Below are positions 34,812 through 41,784 of a stretch of DNA of 64,000 nt, in pieces. Position 1 is the first letter of the stretch; each line of letters starts with the position of its first letter. The translations under genes were made by a program, and so were the position numbers. The DNA comes from Chloroflexota bacterium (GTDB lineage Bacteria; Chloroflexota; Dehalococcoidia; Tepidiformales; Tepidiformaceae). The DNA is taken from the NCBI GenBank assembly GCA_016234445.1, contig JACRBT010000004.1:372001-436000 (forward strand). Direction: 5' to 3'. The notes below the pieces were generated by a model, which was not told the DNA's origin, did not search any database, and worked only from the letters and a program-made list of their open reading frames with translations.

Positions 34812-35953
34812 GAGCGGACCTCCCCCGCCGAGCGAACCGAGATGGTGGCGGGGCGCGCAGCCGCGACGGCGGTATAGATCTCGCGCATCCGGGCCGCGAA
34901 TTCCTGCAGCGAATAGGCGGACTCGACGCGGCGACGGGCGGCGGCCTGCTGAGTCCCGCGAGCCTCAGGGTCGAGGAGGAGGTCAGCCATCCGCCGGGCG
35001 ATCTGCACCGGTTCGGCCGGGACCAGCGCGAGCGCCCCCGTCCCGCCATCCACCTCGCGGTGGGCGGTGATGCCGGTGGCGACAATCGCCGTGCCCGTGG
35101 CCATGGCCTCGAGGATCGAATAGGGCATAGCTTCGAACTGGCTCGACGAGACGAGGAGCGAGGCCTCCTGCAGCAGGGGCAGGGGGTCCGGAACGGGGCC
35201 GAGGAACTCCACGGAACCAGCGACGCCGAGCTCGGCGGCCAGCGCCCGCGTGCCGTCCAGGAGGGGGCCGTCGCCGGCCCAGCGCAGGCGCGCTTCCGGG
35301 ACTTCCCGGAGGAGCGCGGCGAAGGCGCGAATGGTCAGCGCCGGTTCTTTCTGCGGCCAGAACCGGCTCAGGCTGAGGACGACATTCCCGGGCCGTACCG
35401 CGGGCCACGGCGCAAGGTAGCGTTCGGGGACGGGGTTGAGGACGAGGTCGACCGGCGCCCGCACGCCGGCCGCCCGAACAAGCTGCCGGTGTTCATCCAC
35501 CGAGACGGCAACGAAGCGGGCGCGGGCCGAGGCCGCGAGGCGGATCATGCCGCCCGCGATCGTCACCTCGGCCCGCGAGCCGGAAAGTCCCGGGACGGGC
35601 AGGGCGTGAGGCGAATGCACGAGCGGGACGCCGAGGCTCCGGGCGATGAGCATCCCCGGGAGAAGGGTGGCGACGGAGTGAGCATGCACCGCCGCAGGGG
35701 CAAACCGCCGGAGTTCGCCACTGAGCCGCCGGGCTTCAGTGATGGTCCGGAGGGAGGGGCGCCGGGGAAGGTCCGACACGACAACAGGCGATCCGGGAAG
35801 CCTGGCGGCGGCGCCGGGAGGGCCGACGAAGACGCTCTCGACGCCCGCCACGGACTGGAGGTTCTGGGCGTGGCGAAGCTGGCCATAGGTGTCGTCGCGG
35901 ATGAGATGGACGACCCGGAGGGGGCCGCCGCGATGCTGACGTTCGCGAGCCAT
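34808..35953 (-). CDS. GT-B glycosyltransferase (family 4 type)
   Basis: 381 residues with the start at 35953, preceded by GGAGG four to five bases away; an ATG at 36022 would add 23 residues but has no such site. N-terminal RVVHLIRDDTYGQLRHAQNL and AVHAHSVATLLPGMLIAR, donor half VVLSLSRFWPQKEPALTIRA and SSSQFEAMPYSILEAMATG, where E-x7-E is preserved. Works with the downstream glycosyltransferase on the same transcript. Sugar specificity unknown. Confidence 0.87.
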   Translation of the reverse strand: MARERQHRGGPLRVVHLIRDDTYGQLRHAQNLQSVAGVESVFVGPPGAAARLPGSPVVVSDLPRRPSLRTITEARRLSGELRRFAPAAVHAHSVATLLPGMLIARSLGVPLVHSPHALPVPGLSGSRAEVTIAGGMIRLAASARARFVAVSVDEHRQLVRAAGVRAPVDLVLNPVPERYLAPWPAVRPGNVVLSLSRFWPQKEPALTIRAFAALLREVPEARLRWAGDGPLLDGTRALAAELGVAGSVEFLGPVPDPLPLLQEASLLVSSSQFEAMPYSILEAMATGTAIVATGITAHREVDGGTGALALVPAEPVQIARRMADLLLDPEARGTQQAAARRRVESAYSLQEFAARMREIYTAVAAARPATISVRSAGEVRS

Positions 35954-36135
35954 CGGACCTCCGGCGGGACAACCTGGATTCGGCGCTGCCCCATCTCCAT
36001 CGTCGCGCCGGGAGTGAGCCATGGTTATCGGCGACCTCCCCCGGTGCGACGGCCCGACCCCTTACGGCTGCCCGCCGGAGCCCTGTTCTCGACGAGGGGA
36101 AGTCTTCACGTCCCCCGTGCGGTAGAGTCGAAGCC

Positions 36136-37185
36136 ATGACTCTCCCGTTCGGGCCACCGATCGAGCCCATGCTGGCGAAGCCGACGCCCGAGATCCCGGA
36201 CGGTCCCGGCTGGCTCTACGAACCGAAATGGGACGGGTTCCGGGCGCTCGTCTTCTTCGACGGCGGCGACCCCTACCTCCAGAGCCGCGACCTGAAGCCC
36301 CTCGGCCGCTACTTCCCGGAGGTGGTCGCGGGACTGGCGGGGGCGCTCCCTTGCCCGATGGTGCTGGACGGCGAACTCGTCATCATGGGGCCGAAGGGGC
36401 TCGACTTCGACGCCCTCCAGCTGCGCCTGCACCCGGCCGAATCGCGCGTCCGCAAGCTGGCAGCCGAGACCCCGGCCGCCTTCGTCGCCTTCGACATCCT
36501 CGCCGAAGGGAACACTGACCTGCGCGCCGCGCCCTTCAGTCAGCGTCGCGAACGGCTCACCGCGCTGCTGGGCGACGCCCGCCCGCCGGCCTTCGTCACG
36601 CCCGCGACTGGCGACCGGGCGCTCGCCCTCGACTGGTTCGACCGTTTCGAAGGCGCGGGCCTTGACGGGGTCATCGCCAAGCGGCTGGAGGCGCCGTACC
36701 AGCCCGGCGTCCGGGCGATGGCGAAGATCAAGCACCTCCGCACGGTGGACTGCGTCGTTGGGGGCTTCCGCTGGAACAAGGGCGAAACCGGTCGGTCGGT
36801 GGGCTCGCTCCTGCTCGGGCTGTACGACGACGCCGGGGTCTTCCACCACGTGGGCCACACGTCGAGCTTCAGCGCGGCGGAGAAGCGCGCACTCGTCGAG
36901 CGGCTCGCCCAATACGTGACCGGCGACGACGGCGACGGCTTCGGCCAGGGGAGGACGCCGGGAGCGCCGAGTCGCTGGAGCGCCGGGAAAGACCTCGCCT
37001 GGACCCGGCTGCGTCCCGAACTGGTCTGCGAAGTGACCTTTGACTACCTCCAGGGGCCGCGGTTCCGGCACGCCGCGACCTTCAAGCGCTGGCGGACGGA
37101 CAAGCCCCCGCAGGCCTGCAACTTCGACCAGCTGGCGGCGGTGGTGCCTTTCGAACTCGAGCAGGTCTTCCACGCGGCGAGGTAA
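36136..37185 (+). CDS. ATP-dependent DNA ligase (LigC/LigD-ligase type)
   Basis: 349 residues. The nucleotidyl-transfer motif EPKWDGFRAL places the AMP-accepting lysine at residue 31. VLDGELVIM (motif III), FVAFDILAEG, LDGVIAKRLEAPYQPG (motif IV) and MAKIKHLRTVDCVVGG (motif V) follow, then an OB-fold C-terminal domain. Length fits the stand-alone ligases that act with Ku and a LigD polymerase in end joining or in base excision repair. The LigD-type polymerase is 2.6 kb away at 39744. No Ku gene is in the window. TAGAGT eight bases before the ATG could be a -10 box for a nearly leaderless transcript. Confidence 0.9.
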   Translation: MTLPFGPPIEPMLAKPTPEIPDGPGWLYEPKWDGFRALVFFDGGDPYLQSRDLKPLGRYFPEVVAGLAGALPCPMVLDGELVIMGPKGLDFDALQLRLHPAESRVRKLAAETPAAFVAFDILAEGNTDLRAAPFSQRRERLTALLGDARPPAFVTPATGDRALALDWFDRFEGAGLDGVIAKRLEAPYQPGVRAMAKIKHLRTVDCVVGGFRWNKGETGRSVGSLLLGLYDDAGVFHHVGHTSSFSAAEKRALVERLAQYVTGDDGDGFGQGRTPGAPSRWSAGKDLAWTRLRPELVCEVTFDYLQGPRFRHAATFKRWRTDKPPQACNFDQLAAVVPFELEQVFHAAR

Positions 37186-37202
37186 CACCGGCCATCCGTG
37201 AG

Positions 37203-37230
37203 TTGACAGCCACCGGCGGGGCGCTATTCT
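37203..37230 (+). promoter_or_regulatory. Promoter of the RIO-kinase transcript
   Basis: TTGACA (37203-37208, consensus) and TATTCT (37225-37230) spaced by 16 bases, among the best sigma-70 matches in the window. The start would be near 37237, leaving a leader of about 220 bases before the kinase start at 37458. Confidence 0.7.
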
Positions 37231-37273
37231 GACCGCACACCAGGGGGCCTCACGCCCCGGGAGGAGCACGAGC

Positions 37274-37333
37274 ATGACCGCAGCAACTGTCGCCGTCCGT
37301 GCCCCGTCACGCCTCCCGGTGGACGCCTCCTAA
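37274..37333 (+). CDS. Candidate 19-residue leader peptide before the RIO kinase
   Basis: ATG at 37274 follows GGGAGGAG, the strongest ribosome-binding site in the area, and encodes MTAATVAVRAPSRLPVDAS before TAA. It lies directly downstream of a consensus promoter and upstream of alternative hairpins, the usual layout of translation-controlled attenuation. No matching leader family is known to me. Confidence 0.45.
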   Translation: MTAATVAVRAPSRLPVDAS

Positions 37334-37361
37334 CCCCTTCGCCAGCAGCGACGAGTGTTCA

Positions 37362-37397
37362 GGCCGCACCATGGGAGCGGCCGTTTCGTTTGCGGCC
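37362..37397 (+). other. Mutually exclusive hairpins in the RIO-kinase leader
   Basis: GGCCGC (37362-37367) can pair either with GCGGCC at 37377-37382, followed by GTTTCGTTT, or with GCGGCC at 37392-37397. The first option resembles a weak intrinsic terminator. It lies 28 bases after the 19-codon ORF. Confidence 0.4.
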
Positions 37398-37457
37398 CCG
37401 CGTGACGGACACCCCCGCGTCCTCATCGCCCGTCTGTCACACCGCAAGGGGTCCCCA

Positions 37458-38243
37458 ATGTCCGAATCGCCGCCCGGCACCGAGCCGGCGCCTTTCGCTT
37501 CCCGGAACAGTGACCTTTCCGACATGGAAGCCATCCAGGAGTTCATCGACGAAGCCGTCGTCACCGAGGTCCTCAACGTCGTCAAGAGCGGCAAGGAGGC
37601 GACGGTCTACCGCTGCCGGGCGCATCGCTCCGTCGGCCACAAGTTCGTCGCCGCGAAGGTCTACCACGACAGCGCCTTCCGAAACTTTGGCCGCGACAGC
37701 AGCTACACCGAGGGCCGGGTAATCCTGGTTGGACAGGTCAGGCGCGCGGTCGAGAAGAAGACCGACGTGGGCCGTAAGCTCGGTGCCAGCATCTGGGTGA
37801 ACCACGAGTTCGAGGTGCTCAGCGAGTTGCACTACGCCGGGGCCGACGTCCCCGAGCCGTTCTTCTCGACCGACCGCGCCATCCTGATGGAATACGTCGG
37901 CGGCGCGGACGAAGGCGGGATCCAGTTGCAACACGCCAGGCTCGAACCAGACGAGGCCGGCCCGGCGCTGGAGCGGCTGCTCTGGAACATCGAGACCTTC
38001 CTCGACCACCACATCGTCCACGCCGACCTCTCGCCCTTCAACGTGCTCACCCTCGACGGAAAGCTGAAAGTTATCGACTTCCCGCAGGCGGTGGACCCGC
38101 GCCAGAACCGGGGGTGGCTGACGTTGCTCGAACGCGACTTGAGGAACATCTGCCGCCACTTCGACCGCTACGGGTTCTCCGAGGACTGGCAGCGCATCGC
38201 AGCGAACCTGGAGCGCCGCTACCGCCTGGGCGAACTGGGGTGA
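37458..38243 (+). CDS. RIO1-family atypical serine/threonine kinase
   Basis: 261 residues. Nucleotide-binding part EVLNVVKSGKEATVYRC with the lysine of FVAAKVYH, catalytic loop HIVHADLSPFNVL (Asp in HAD) and metal-binding DFPQ segment KVIDFPQAVD. RIO kinases mature ribosomes in archaea and eukaryotes; bacterial members are uncharacterised. The start ATG at 37458 has AAGGGG seven bases before it. An in-frame ATG at 37371 would extend it by 29 residues through the leader hairpin and lacks a site. The long leader implies regulated expression. It stands between the NHEJ-type ligase and polymerase genes. Confidence 0.85.
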   Translation: MSESPPGTEPAPFASRNSDLSDMEAIQEFIDEAVVTEVLNVVKSGKEATVYRCRAHRSVGHKFVAAKVYHDSAFRNFGRDSSYTEGRVILVGQVRRAVEKKTDVGRKLGASIWVNHEFEVLSELHYAGADVPEPFFSTDRAILMEYVGGADEGGIQLQHARLEPDEAGPALERLLWNIETFLDHHIVHADLSPFNVLTLDGKLKVIDFPQAVDPRQNRGWLTLLERDLRNICRHFDRYGFSEDWQRIAANLERRYRLGELG

Positions 38244-38309
38244 CGGGTCACGGAGTCCTCCGCCGCTTGCCGGGCTCTCCTGGTGGCCGGCCGGCGCTTG
38301 ACAGGCTCG

Positions 38310-38315
38310 TACAAT
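38310..38315 (+). promoter_or_regulatory. TACAAT box of a probable leaderless promoter (also at 39052)
   Basis: TACAAT (38310-38315) lies eight bases before the ATG at 38324, and the identical arrangement stands before the ATG at 39066. No ribosome-binding site is present. A -10 box at this distance predicts that the transcript starts at or next to the AUG. The consensus TTGACA just upstream (38298-38303) is only six bases from it, too close to be its -35 box. Confidence 0.5.
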
Positions 38316-38323
38316 GGGCTCGG

Positions 38324-38983
38324 ATGTTCTTCCGAGTTGTCAGCAACCGCGTGTGTGGCGCCCTGGCCGTTTGTAGCGTCCTTGCCGCGATGGTGGTGGG
38401 CGCGCTGGCCATCCAGTCCACTGCCAGTGCACAGATGGGCCAGGGGAACTGCGTCGGCATGCCTCCGCTCGACCGGATGGAGACGCGGACCGATGTGCCT
38501 GGAGTCAAACTCGGCCCCATAGAGTCAGGGCCGTCTACTTCCTCGCCCGGGCGTGTGGAGCTTCGGCTGCGGTGGCCGTCTATTGCTCAGAGCCCGTCCA
38601 TTGTGAGCGCCAGTACGGCCTGTATCGCTGTCTGGAAGAAGATTCCCGGTGGCGATTGGTGGTCTCAAACCGAGCGCATCCTCCCAGCGGGCGCAACGGA
38701 ATTCATTGACAGCTCGCTTGGAAGCGCAGGTGAGTATTGCTACCGCTTCATGGCCATCGCCGATACCGCTCGAAGCGAGGTCAGCGAGAGCTGCTTCACG
38801 CTGAAGCAGGATCAGGCACCTCCGCCGCCCGGTTCGGCCCTTACGCCCGCTGCTCCAGCTGCCGGTCAGGGGTTCGCTGGCACAACGCCATCTGGCCGCG
38901 AGTGGTCGTGGATAGCCGGGGTGGCGCTGCTCATTGCCGCGGTTGCCCTCCCGGTCGCGTGGGGCCAACGGCATCGCCGGTAA
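38324..38983 (+). CDS. Secreted, C-terminally anchored FnIII-like protein, copy 1
   Basis: 219 residues. Signal peptide VCGALAVCSVLAAMVVGALA ending ASAQ; a mature domain with Cys pairs (NCVGMP, STACIAVWKK, YCYRF, ESCF) and the strand pattern WWSQTERILPAGATEFIDSS, resembling a fibronectin type III sandwich; a Pro/Ala linker; and the anchor helix WIAGVALLIAAVALPVAWGQ ending RHRR. No LPxTG-like signal, so probably held by the membrane helix. Function unknown. It is the first of two tandem copies and appears to be translated from a leaderless message. Confidence 0.7.
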   Translation: MFFRVVSNRVCGALAVCSVLAAMVVGALAIQSTASAQMGQGNCVGMPPLDRMETRTDVPGVKLGPIESGPSTSSPGRVELRLRWPSIAQSPSIVSASTACIAVWKKIPGGDWWSQTERILPAGATEFIDSSLGSAGEYCYRFMAIADTARSEVSESCFTLKQDQAPPPPGSALTPAAPAAGQGFAGTTPSGREWSWIAGVALLIAAVALPVAWGQRHRR

Positions 38984-38989
38984 GGCGCC

Positions 38990-39018
38990 TCAGCTGGGCT
39001 TGCGGCGCTTGCTGGGCT
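38990..39018 (-). pseudogene. Copied 3' end of the ligD polymerase gene
   Basis: On the minus strand this stretch encodes PSKRRKPS followed by a stop, against PSKRRKTS and stop at the true end of the polymerase gene (39744-39772). Around it 33 of 34 bases are identical (38986-39019 versus 39740-39773). It is a by-product of the tandem duplication of the neighbouring surface gene. Confidence 0.85.
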
Positions 39019-39065
39019 CTCCTCATGACCGGCCAGCGCTTGACAGGCTCGTACAATGGGCTCGG

Positions 39066-39737
39066 ATGTCGTTCCGAGATGTAGCCAACCGCCTACATGG
39101 CGCCCTGGCCGTTTGTAGCGTCCTTGCCGCGATGGTGGTGGGCGCGCTGGCCATCCCGTCCCCTGCCAGTGCGCAGATGGGCCAGGGGAACTGCGTCGGC
39201 CAGCCCCCGTTAGCAGCGCTTGAGGCCCGCGCTGATGTGCCCGCCGTCAGGGTCGCCCCCGTAGAGTTGGGCAAGGTCGCCGCCAAAGAGCTACCGGAGT
39301 TCGCATCCTTCGGCGGGCAGCTCGTGGTGCTTCGCCTGCAATGGCCGTCCATCACGGCGAGCCCGGCCATCGCGGGCGCCCGTACCGCGTGCATCGTTGT
39401 CTGGAAGAAGACCCCTGGGGGCGATTGGTGGTCGTTTGTCCACCGCATCCTCCCGGCTGGCACACAGGAGATCAGCGACGTCCCGTTTGGTGAAGCGGGT
39501 GAGTACTGCTATCGCTTCATGGTCATCGCCGACGATGCTCGCAGCGAGGTTAGTGAAAGCTGCTTCAACGTGGACCAGGCCCAGGGGCCTCCTTCGCTCG
39601 ATTCCGGCCCTGAGCTACTCGCCCGTCCGAATGCCGGTCAGAGCTTCAGCTACGAGTGGTCCTGGATTGCCGGGGTGGCGCTGCTCATCGCCGCGGTTGC
39701 CCTCCCGGTGGGGTGGAGCCAACGGCATCGCCGGTAA
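39066..39737 (+). CDS. Secreted, C-terminally anchored FnIII-like protein, copy 2
   Basis: 223 residues. Paralogue of the gene at 38324: same signal peptide core (ALAVCSVLAAMVVGALAIPS), the same cysteines (NCVGQP, RTACIVVWKK, YCYRF, ESCF) and near-identical anchor (WIAGVALLIAAVALPVGWSQ, RHRR). The middle differs by substitutions and small insertions (VELGKVAAKELPEF), so the two copies have diverged mainly in the exposed part. Identical TACAAT box eight bases before the ATG. Its stop is six bases from the stop of ligD on the other strand. Confidence 0.7.
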   Translation: MSFRDVANRLHGALAVCSVLAAMVVGALAIPSPASAQMGQGNCVGQPPLAALEARADVPAVRVAPVELGKVAAKELPEFASFGGQLVVLRLQWPSITASPAIAGARTACIVVWKKTPGGDWWSFVHRILPAGTQEISDVPFGEAGEYCYRFMVIADDARSEVSESCFNVDQAQGPPSLDSGPELLARPNAGQSFSYEWSWIAGVALLIAAVALPVGWSQRHRR

Positions 39738-39743
39738 GACGCC

Positions 39744-40751
39744 TCAGCTGGTCTTGCGGCGCTTGCTGGGCTGCACCCGGGGAGGTTCGCCGGCCTCCTT
39801 GGGGTAGTGCGGCGGCAGCGGCGCTTCGCCCTGGCCCTCCCGTTCGTGGCGCGCGACGAGCTCAAGCAACGGTTCGAGCGAGTGGGCGACGTCGTCGATC
39901 GTCGCGTGGGGGTCGCCGCGTTCGCGAAACAGGCCGGGGACCGTCGCCAGGGTGAAGCCGGCCGGCTCCACGTCCGGGACTTCGGCCCACTCCAGCGGCA
40001 TCGAAACGCGTGCGTCGGGCCGGGCGCGGACAGAGTAGGCCGAGGCGACGGTGCGGTCGCGGGCGTTCTGGTTGTAGTCGATGAAGACGCCGTGGCGCTC
40101 TTCCTTCCACCACGCGGTCGTGGCGAGGGCCGGCGCGCGGCGTTCGACTTCGCGGCCGATCGCCAGCGCGGAGCGGCGCACGTCCTGGAAGTCCCACTTC
40201 GGCTGGATGCGGACGTTGATGTGGATCCCGCGCGAGCCCGACGTCTTCGGGTAGCCGCGGTAGCCGAGCCCGTCGAGCACCTCGCCGGCAACCATCGCCA
40301 CCGCGCGGACGTCCGCGAAGGTCGCCTCCGGGGTCGGGTCGAGGTCGATCCGGAGCTCGTCGGGATGGTCGACGTCGCTCGCGCGCACGGGCCAGGGGTT
40401 GAGGTCGACGCAGCCGAGGTTCACCACCCAGGCGAGGTCGGCTTCGTCTTCGCAGACAACCTCGTCGGCGCTCCGCCCGCTGGGGAAGTGGATCCGGGCG
40501 GTCTTGATCCATTCGGGGCGCTGTTCGGGCGCGCGTTTCTGGAAGAAGGGCTCGGCGTCGACCCCGTTCACATAGCGCTTCAGGATCATCGGGCGGCCGC
40601 GGATGCCCCGGAGGGCGCCGTCAGCCACGGCCAGGTAGTAGTTCACGAGGTCGAGCTTTGTGTAGCCCGGCCCCGGGAAGTAGACCTTCGCCGGGTTGGT
40701 GATGGTCACCGTCTTTCCGGCAAGGTCGAGCGTCACCGGCGCGGCAGGCAT
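39744..40751 (-). CDS. ligD: LigD-type DNA polymerase/primase (PrimPol) domain protein
   Basis: 335 residues, the stand-alone polymerase domain of LigD. Motifs: TKLDLVNYYLAVADGALRGI, PMILKRYVNGVDAEPFFQKR, the metal-binding DELRIDLDPTP, KTSGSRGIHINVRI (SGxxGxH) and HGVFIDYNQNARDRTVASAY. It fills gaps with ribonucleotides or deoxynucleotides at broken ends. In many bacteria polymerase and ligase are fused; here the ligase is a separate gene at 36136 and no nuclease domain is present. It starts six bases downstream of the F420 oxidoreductase gene on the same strand, so the two may share a transcript. Confidence 0.9.
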   Translation of the reverse strand: MPAAPVTLDLAGKTVTITNPAKVYFPGPGYTKLDLVNYYLAVADGALRGIRGRPMILKRYVNGVDAEPFFQKRAPEQRPEWIKTARIHFPSGRSADEVVCEDEADLAWVVNLGCVDLNPWPVRASDVDHPDELRIDLDPTPEATFADVRAVAMVAGEVLDGLGYRGYPKTSGSRGIHINVRIQPKWDFQDVRRSALAIGREVERRAPALATTAWWKEERHGVFIDYNQNARDRTVASAYSVRARPDARVSMPLEWAEVPDVEPAGFTLATVPGLFRERGDPHATIDDVAHSLEPLLELVARHEREGQGEAPLPPHYPKEAGEPPRVQPSKRRKTS

Positions 40752-40757
40752 CGTGCC

Positions 40758-41654
40758 CTACCGGAAGGCCGGCGCCACTTCGTTAATGAAGGCGTCCATC
40801 GTCGCCTTCTTTCGTTCGGCGCCGCCCATGTTGAAGTCGGGGATGATGACCTCGTCGACCCCCGCGTCCCGGTATTCGCGGATGACGGCGCGGACGCCCT
40901 CGGTGTTGCCGGCGATGACGGGGCGCCCGGAGGCGCGGTTCCGCTCGATCACCGCCTCGTCGTCGGTCAGGACGAGCATGGCGACGGCGGACCGCTGGAT
41001 GGCCTTGGGGTCGCGGCCGATGTCGGCGCAGTGGCGGTCGAGGATGGCCATCTTCTGGCGAAGGATTTCCGGGGTGCCCCAGACGTTCCATTCGTCCGCG
41101 TACCGGGCCGTGATCCGGAGGGTCCGCTGTTCCCCGCCACCGCCGATGAGGAGCGGGAGCGGCGACTGCAGCGGCTTCGGCGCGAGGGGCGCGTCCTTCA
41201 GCTGGTAGTACTTGCCGTCGAAGGTGGTCTTTTCGTTGGCGAAGAGACTCTTGATGACCTGGCAGGCTTCCTCAAGGCGGCCCAGGCGCCCGCCGACGGT
41301 CGAGAAGGGGATCCCGTAGGCGGCGTGCTCGTTTTCCTGCCAGCCGGAGCCGAGCCCGAGGACCAGGCGGCCGCCGCTGATGTTGTCGACGCCCGCGGCC
41401 ATCTTCGCGAGGACGGCCGGGTGGCGGTAGGTGTTGCCGGTGACCAGCGTCCCGATGCGGACGCGCGGCACGGCGGCGGCGAGCCCGGCGATGGTCGTCC
41501 AGGCTTCGTTGGTGGCGCCAGACGTGTCCTCGGCGTTGGGCATGAAATGGTCGGCGTACCAGATGCCGTCCCAGCCGGTCGCTTCGGCGTGGCGGGCGAG
41601 GTCGAGCAGGTCGGTCCAGAGTGAGGCGGGGCCTGGCCAGAAACCAAAACGCAC
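40758..41654 (-). CDS. LLM-class F420-dependent oxidoreductase
   Basis: 298-residue luciferase-like TIM barrel. RFGFWPGPASLWTDLLDLAR, GWDGIWYADHFMPNAEDTSG, VRIGTLVTGNTYRHPAVLAK, ISGGRLVLGLGSGWQENEHA and PLLIGGGGEQRTLRITARYA are the family blocks that build the flavin/F420 pocket. GTG at 41654 is chosen because GGAGGA lies six bases upstream; the ATG at 41684 lacks a site. Substrate is unknown; F420 rather than FMN use is inferred from the family and from the F420 genes at 14733 and 16313. Confidence 0.88.
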   Translation of the reverse strand: MRFGFWPGPASLWTDLLDLARHAEATGWDGIWYADHFMPNAEDTSGATNEAWTTIAGLAAAVPRVRIGTLVTGNTYRHPAVLAKMAAGVDNISGGRLVLGLGSGWQENEHAAYGIPFSTVGGRLGRLEEACQVIKSLFANEKTTFDGKYYQLKDAPLAPKPLQSPLPLLIGGGGEQRTLRITARYADEWNVWGTPEILRQKMAILDRHCADIGRDPKAIQRSAVAMLVLTDDEAVIERNRASGRPVIAGNTEGVRAVIREYRDAGVDEVIIPDFNMGGAERKKATMDAFINEVAPAFR

Positions 41655-41722
41655 GGGGATTCCTCCGGGGGTGAGTGCTGGCATCTTACCAGCGTGGCGG
41701 GCGGGAGTGGTCCTCAGGGGTG

Positions 41723-41771
41723 TTGCGATCGCCTCAGTTGAGACGTAGTATCTATTGAGACTTAGTCCCAA
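41723..41771 (+). promoter_or_regulatory. Promoter with tandem operator-like sites for the metal importer
   Basis: TTGCGA (41723-41728) and TAGTAT (41746-41751) are 17 bases apart. A 7-1-7 inverted repeat, TGAGACT-T-AGTCCCA, lies at 41756-41770 over the expected start site, inside TTGAGACTTAGTCCCAA (41755-41771). A second copy of its half, TTGAGACGTAGT (41738-41749), covers the -10 box exactly 17 bases earlier. The 7-1-7 layout is typical of Fur-family (Zur/Fur/Mur) sites. Confidence 0.5.
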
Positions 41772-41784
41772 TTGGAGCGCCAAC

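Larger units (their letters stand above)
38246..39740 (+). repeat. Tandem duplication of a surface-protein gene unit (about 745 bases each)
   Basis: Unit 1 (about 38260-38998) and unit 2 (about 39001-39740) share the upstream segment GCGCTTGACAGGCTCGTACA, the signal-peptide coding part almost base for base, and the 3' anchor part, while the middles have diverged. The join carries a copied end of the ligD gene (38990-39018). A weaker trace of the same ligD end stands before unit 1 (about 38258-38278), hinting at an earlier copy. Confidence 0.85.

Noticed and set aside
36023-36135. Small gene in the gap between the glycosyltransferase and the DNA ligase
   Set aside because: No frame with a start, ribosome-binding site and meaningful length; only a possible -10 box at 36122.
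38298-38315. TTGACA plus TACAAT as a normal sigma-70 promoter
   Set aside because: Only six bases separate them, far from the required 16-18; only the TACAAT box is kept as a candidate.
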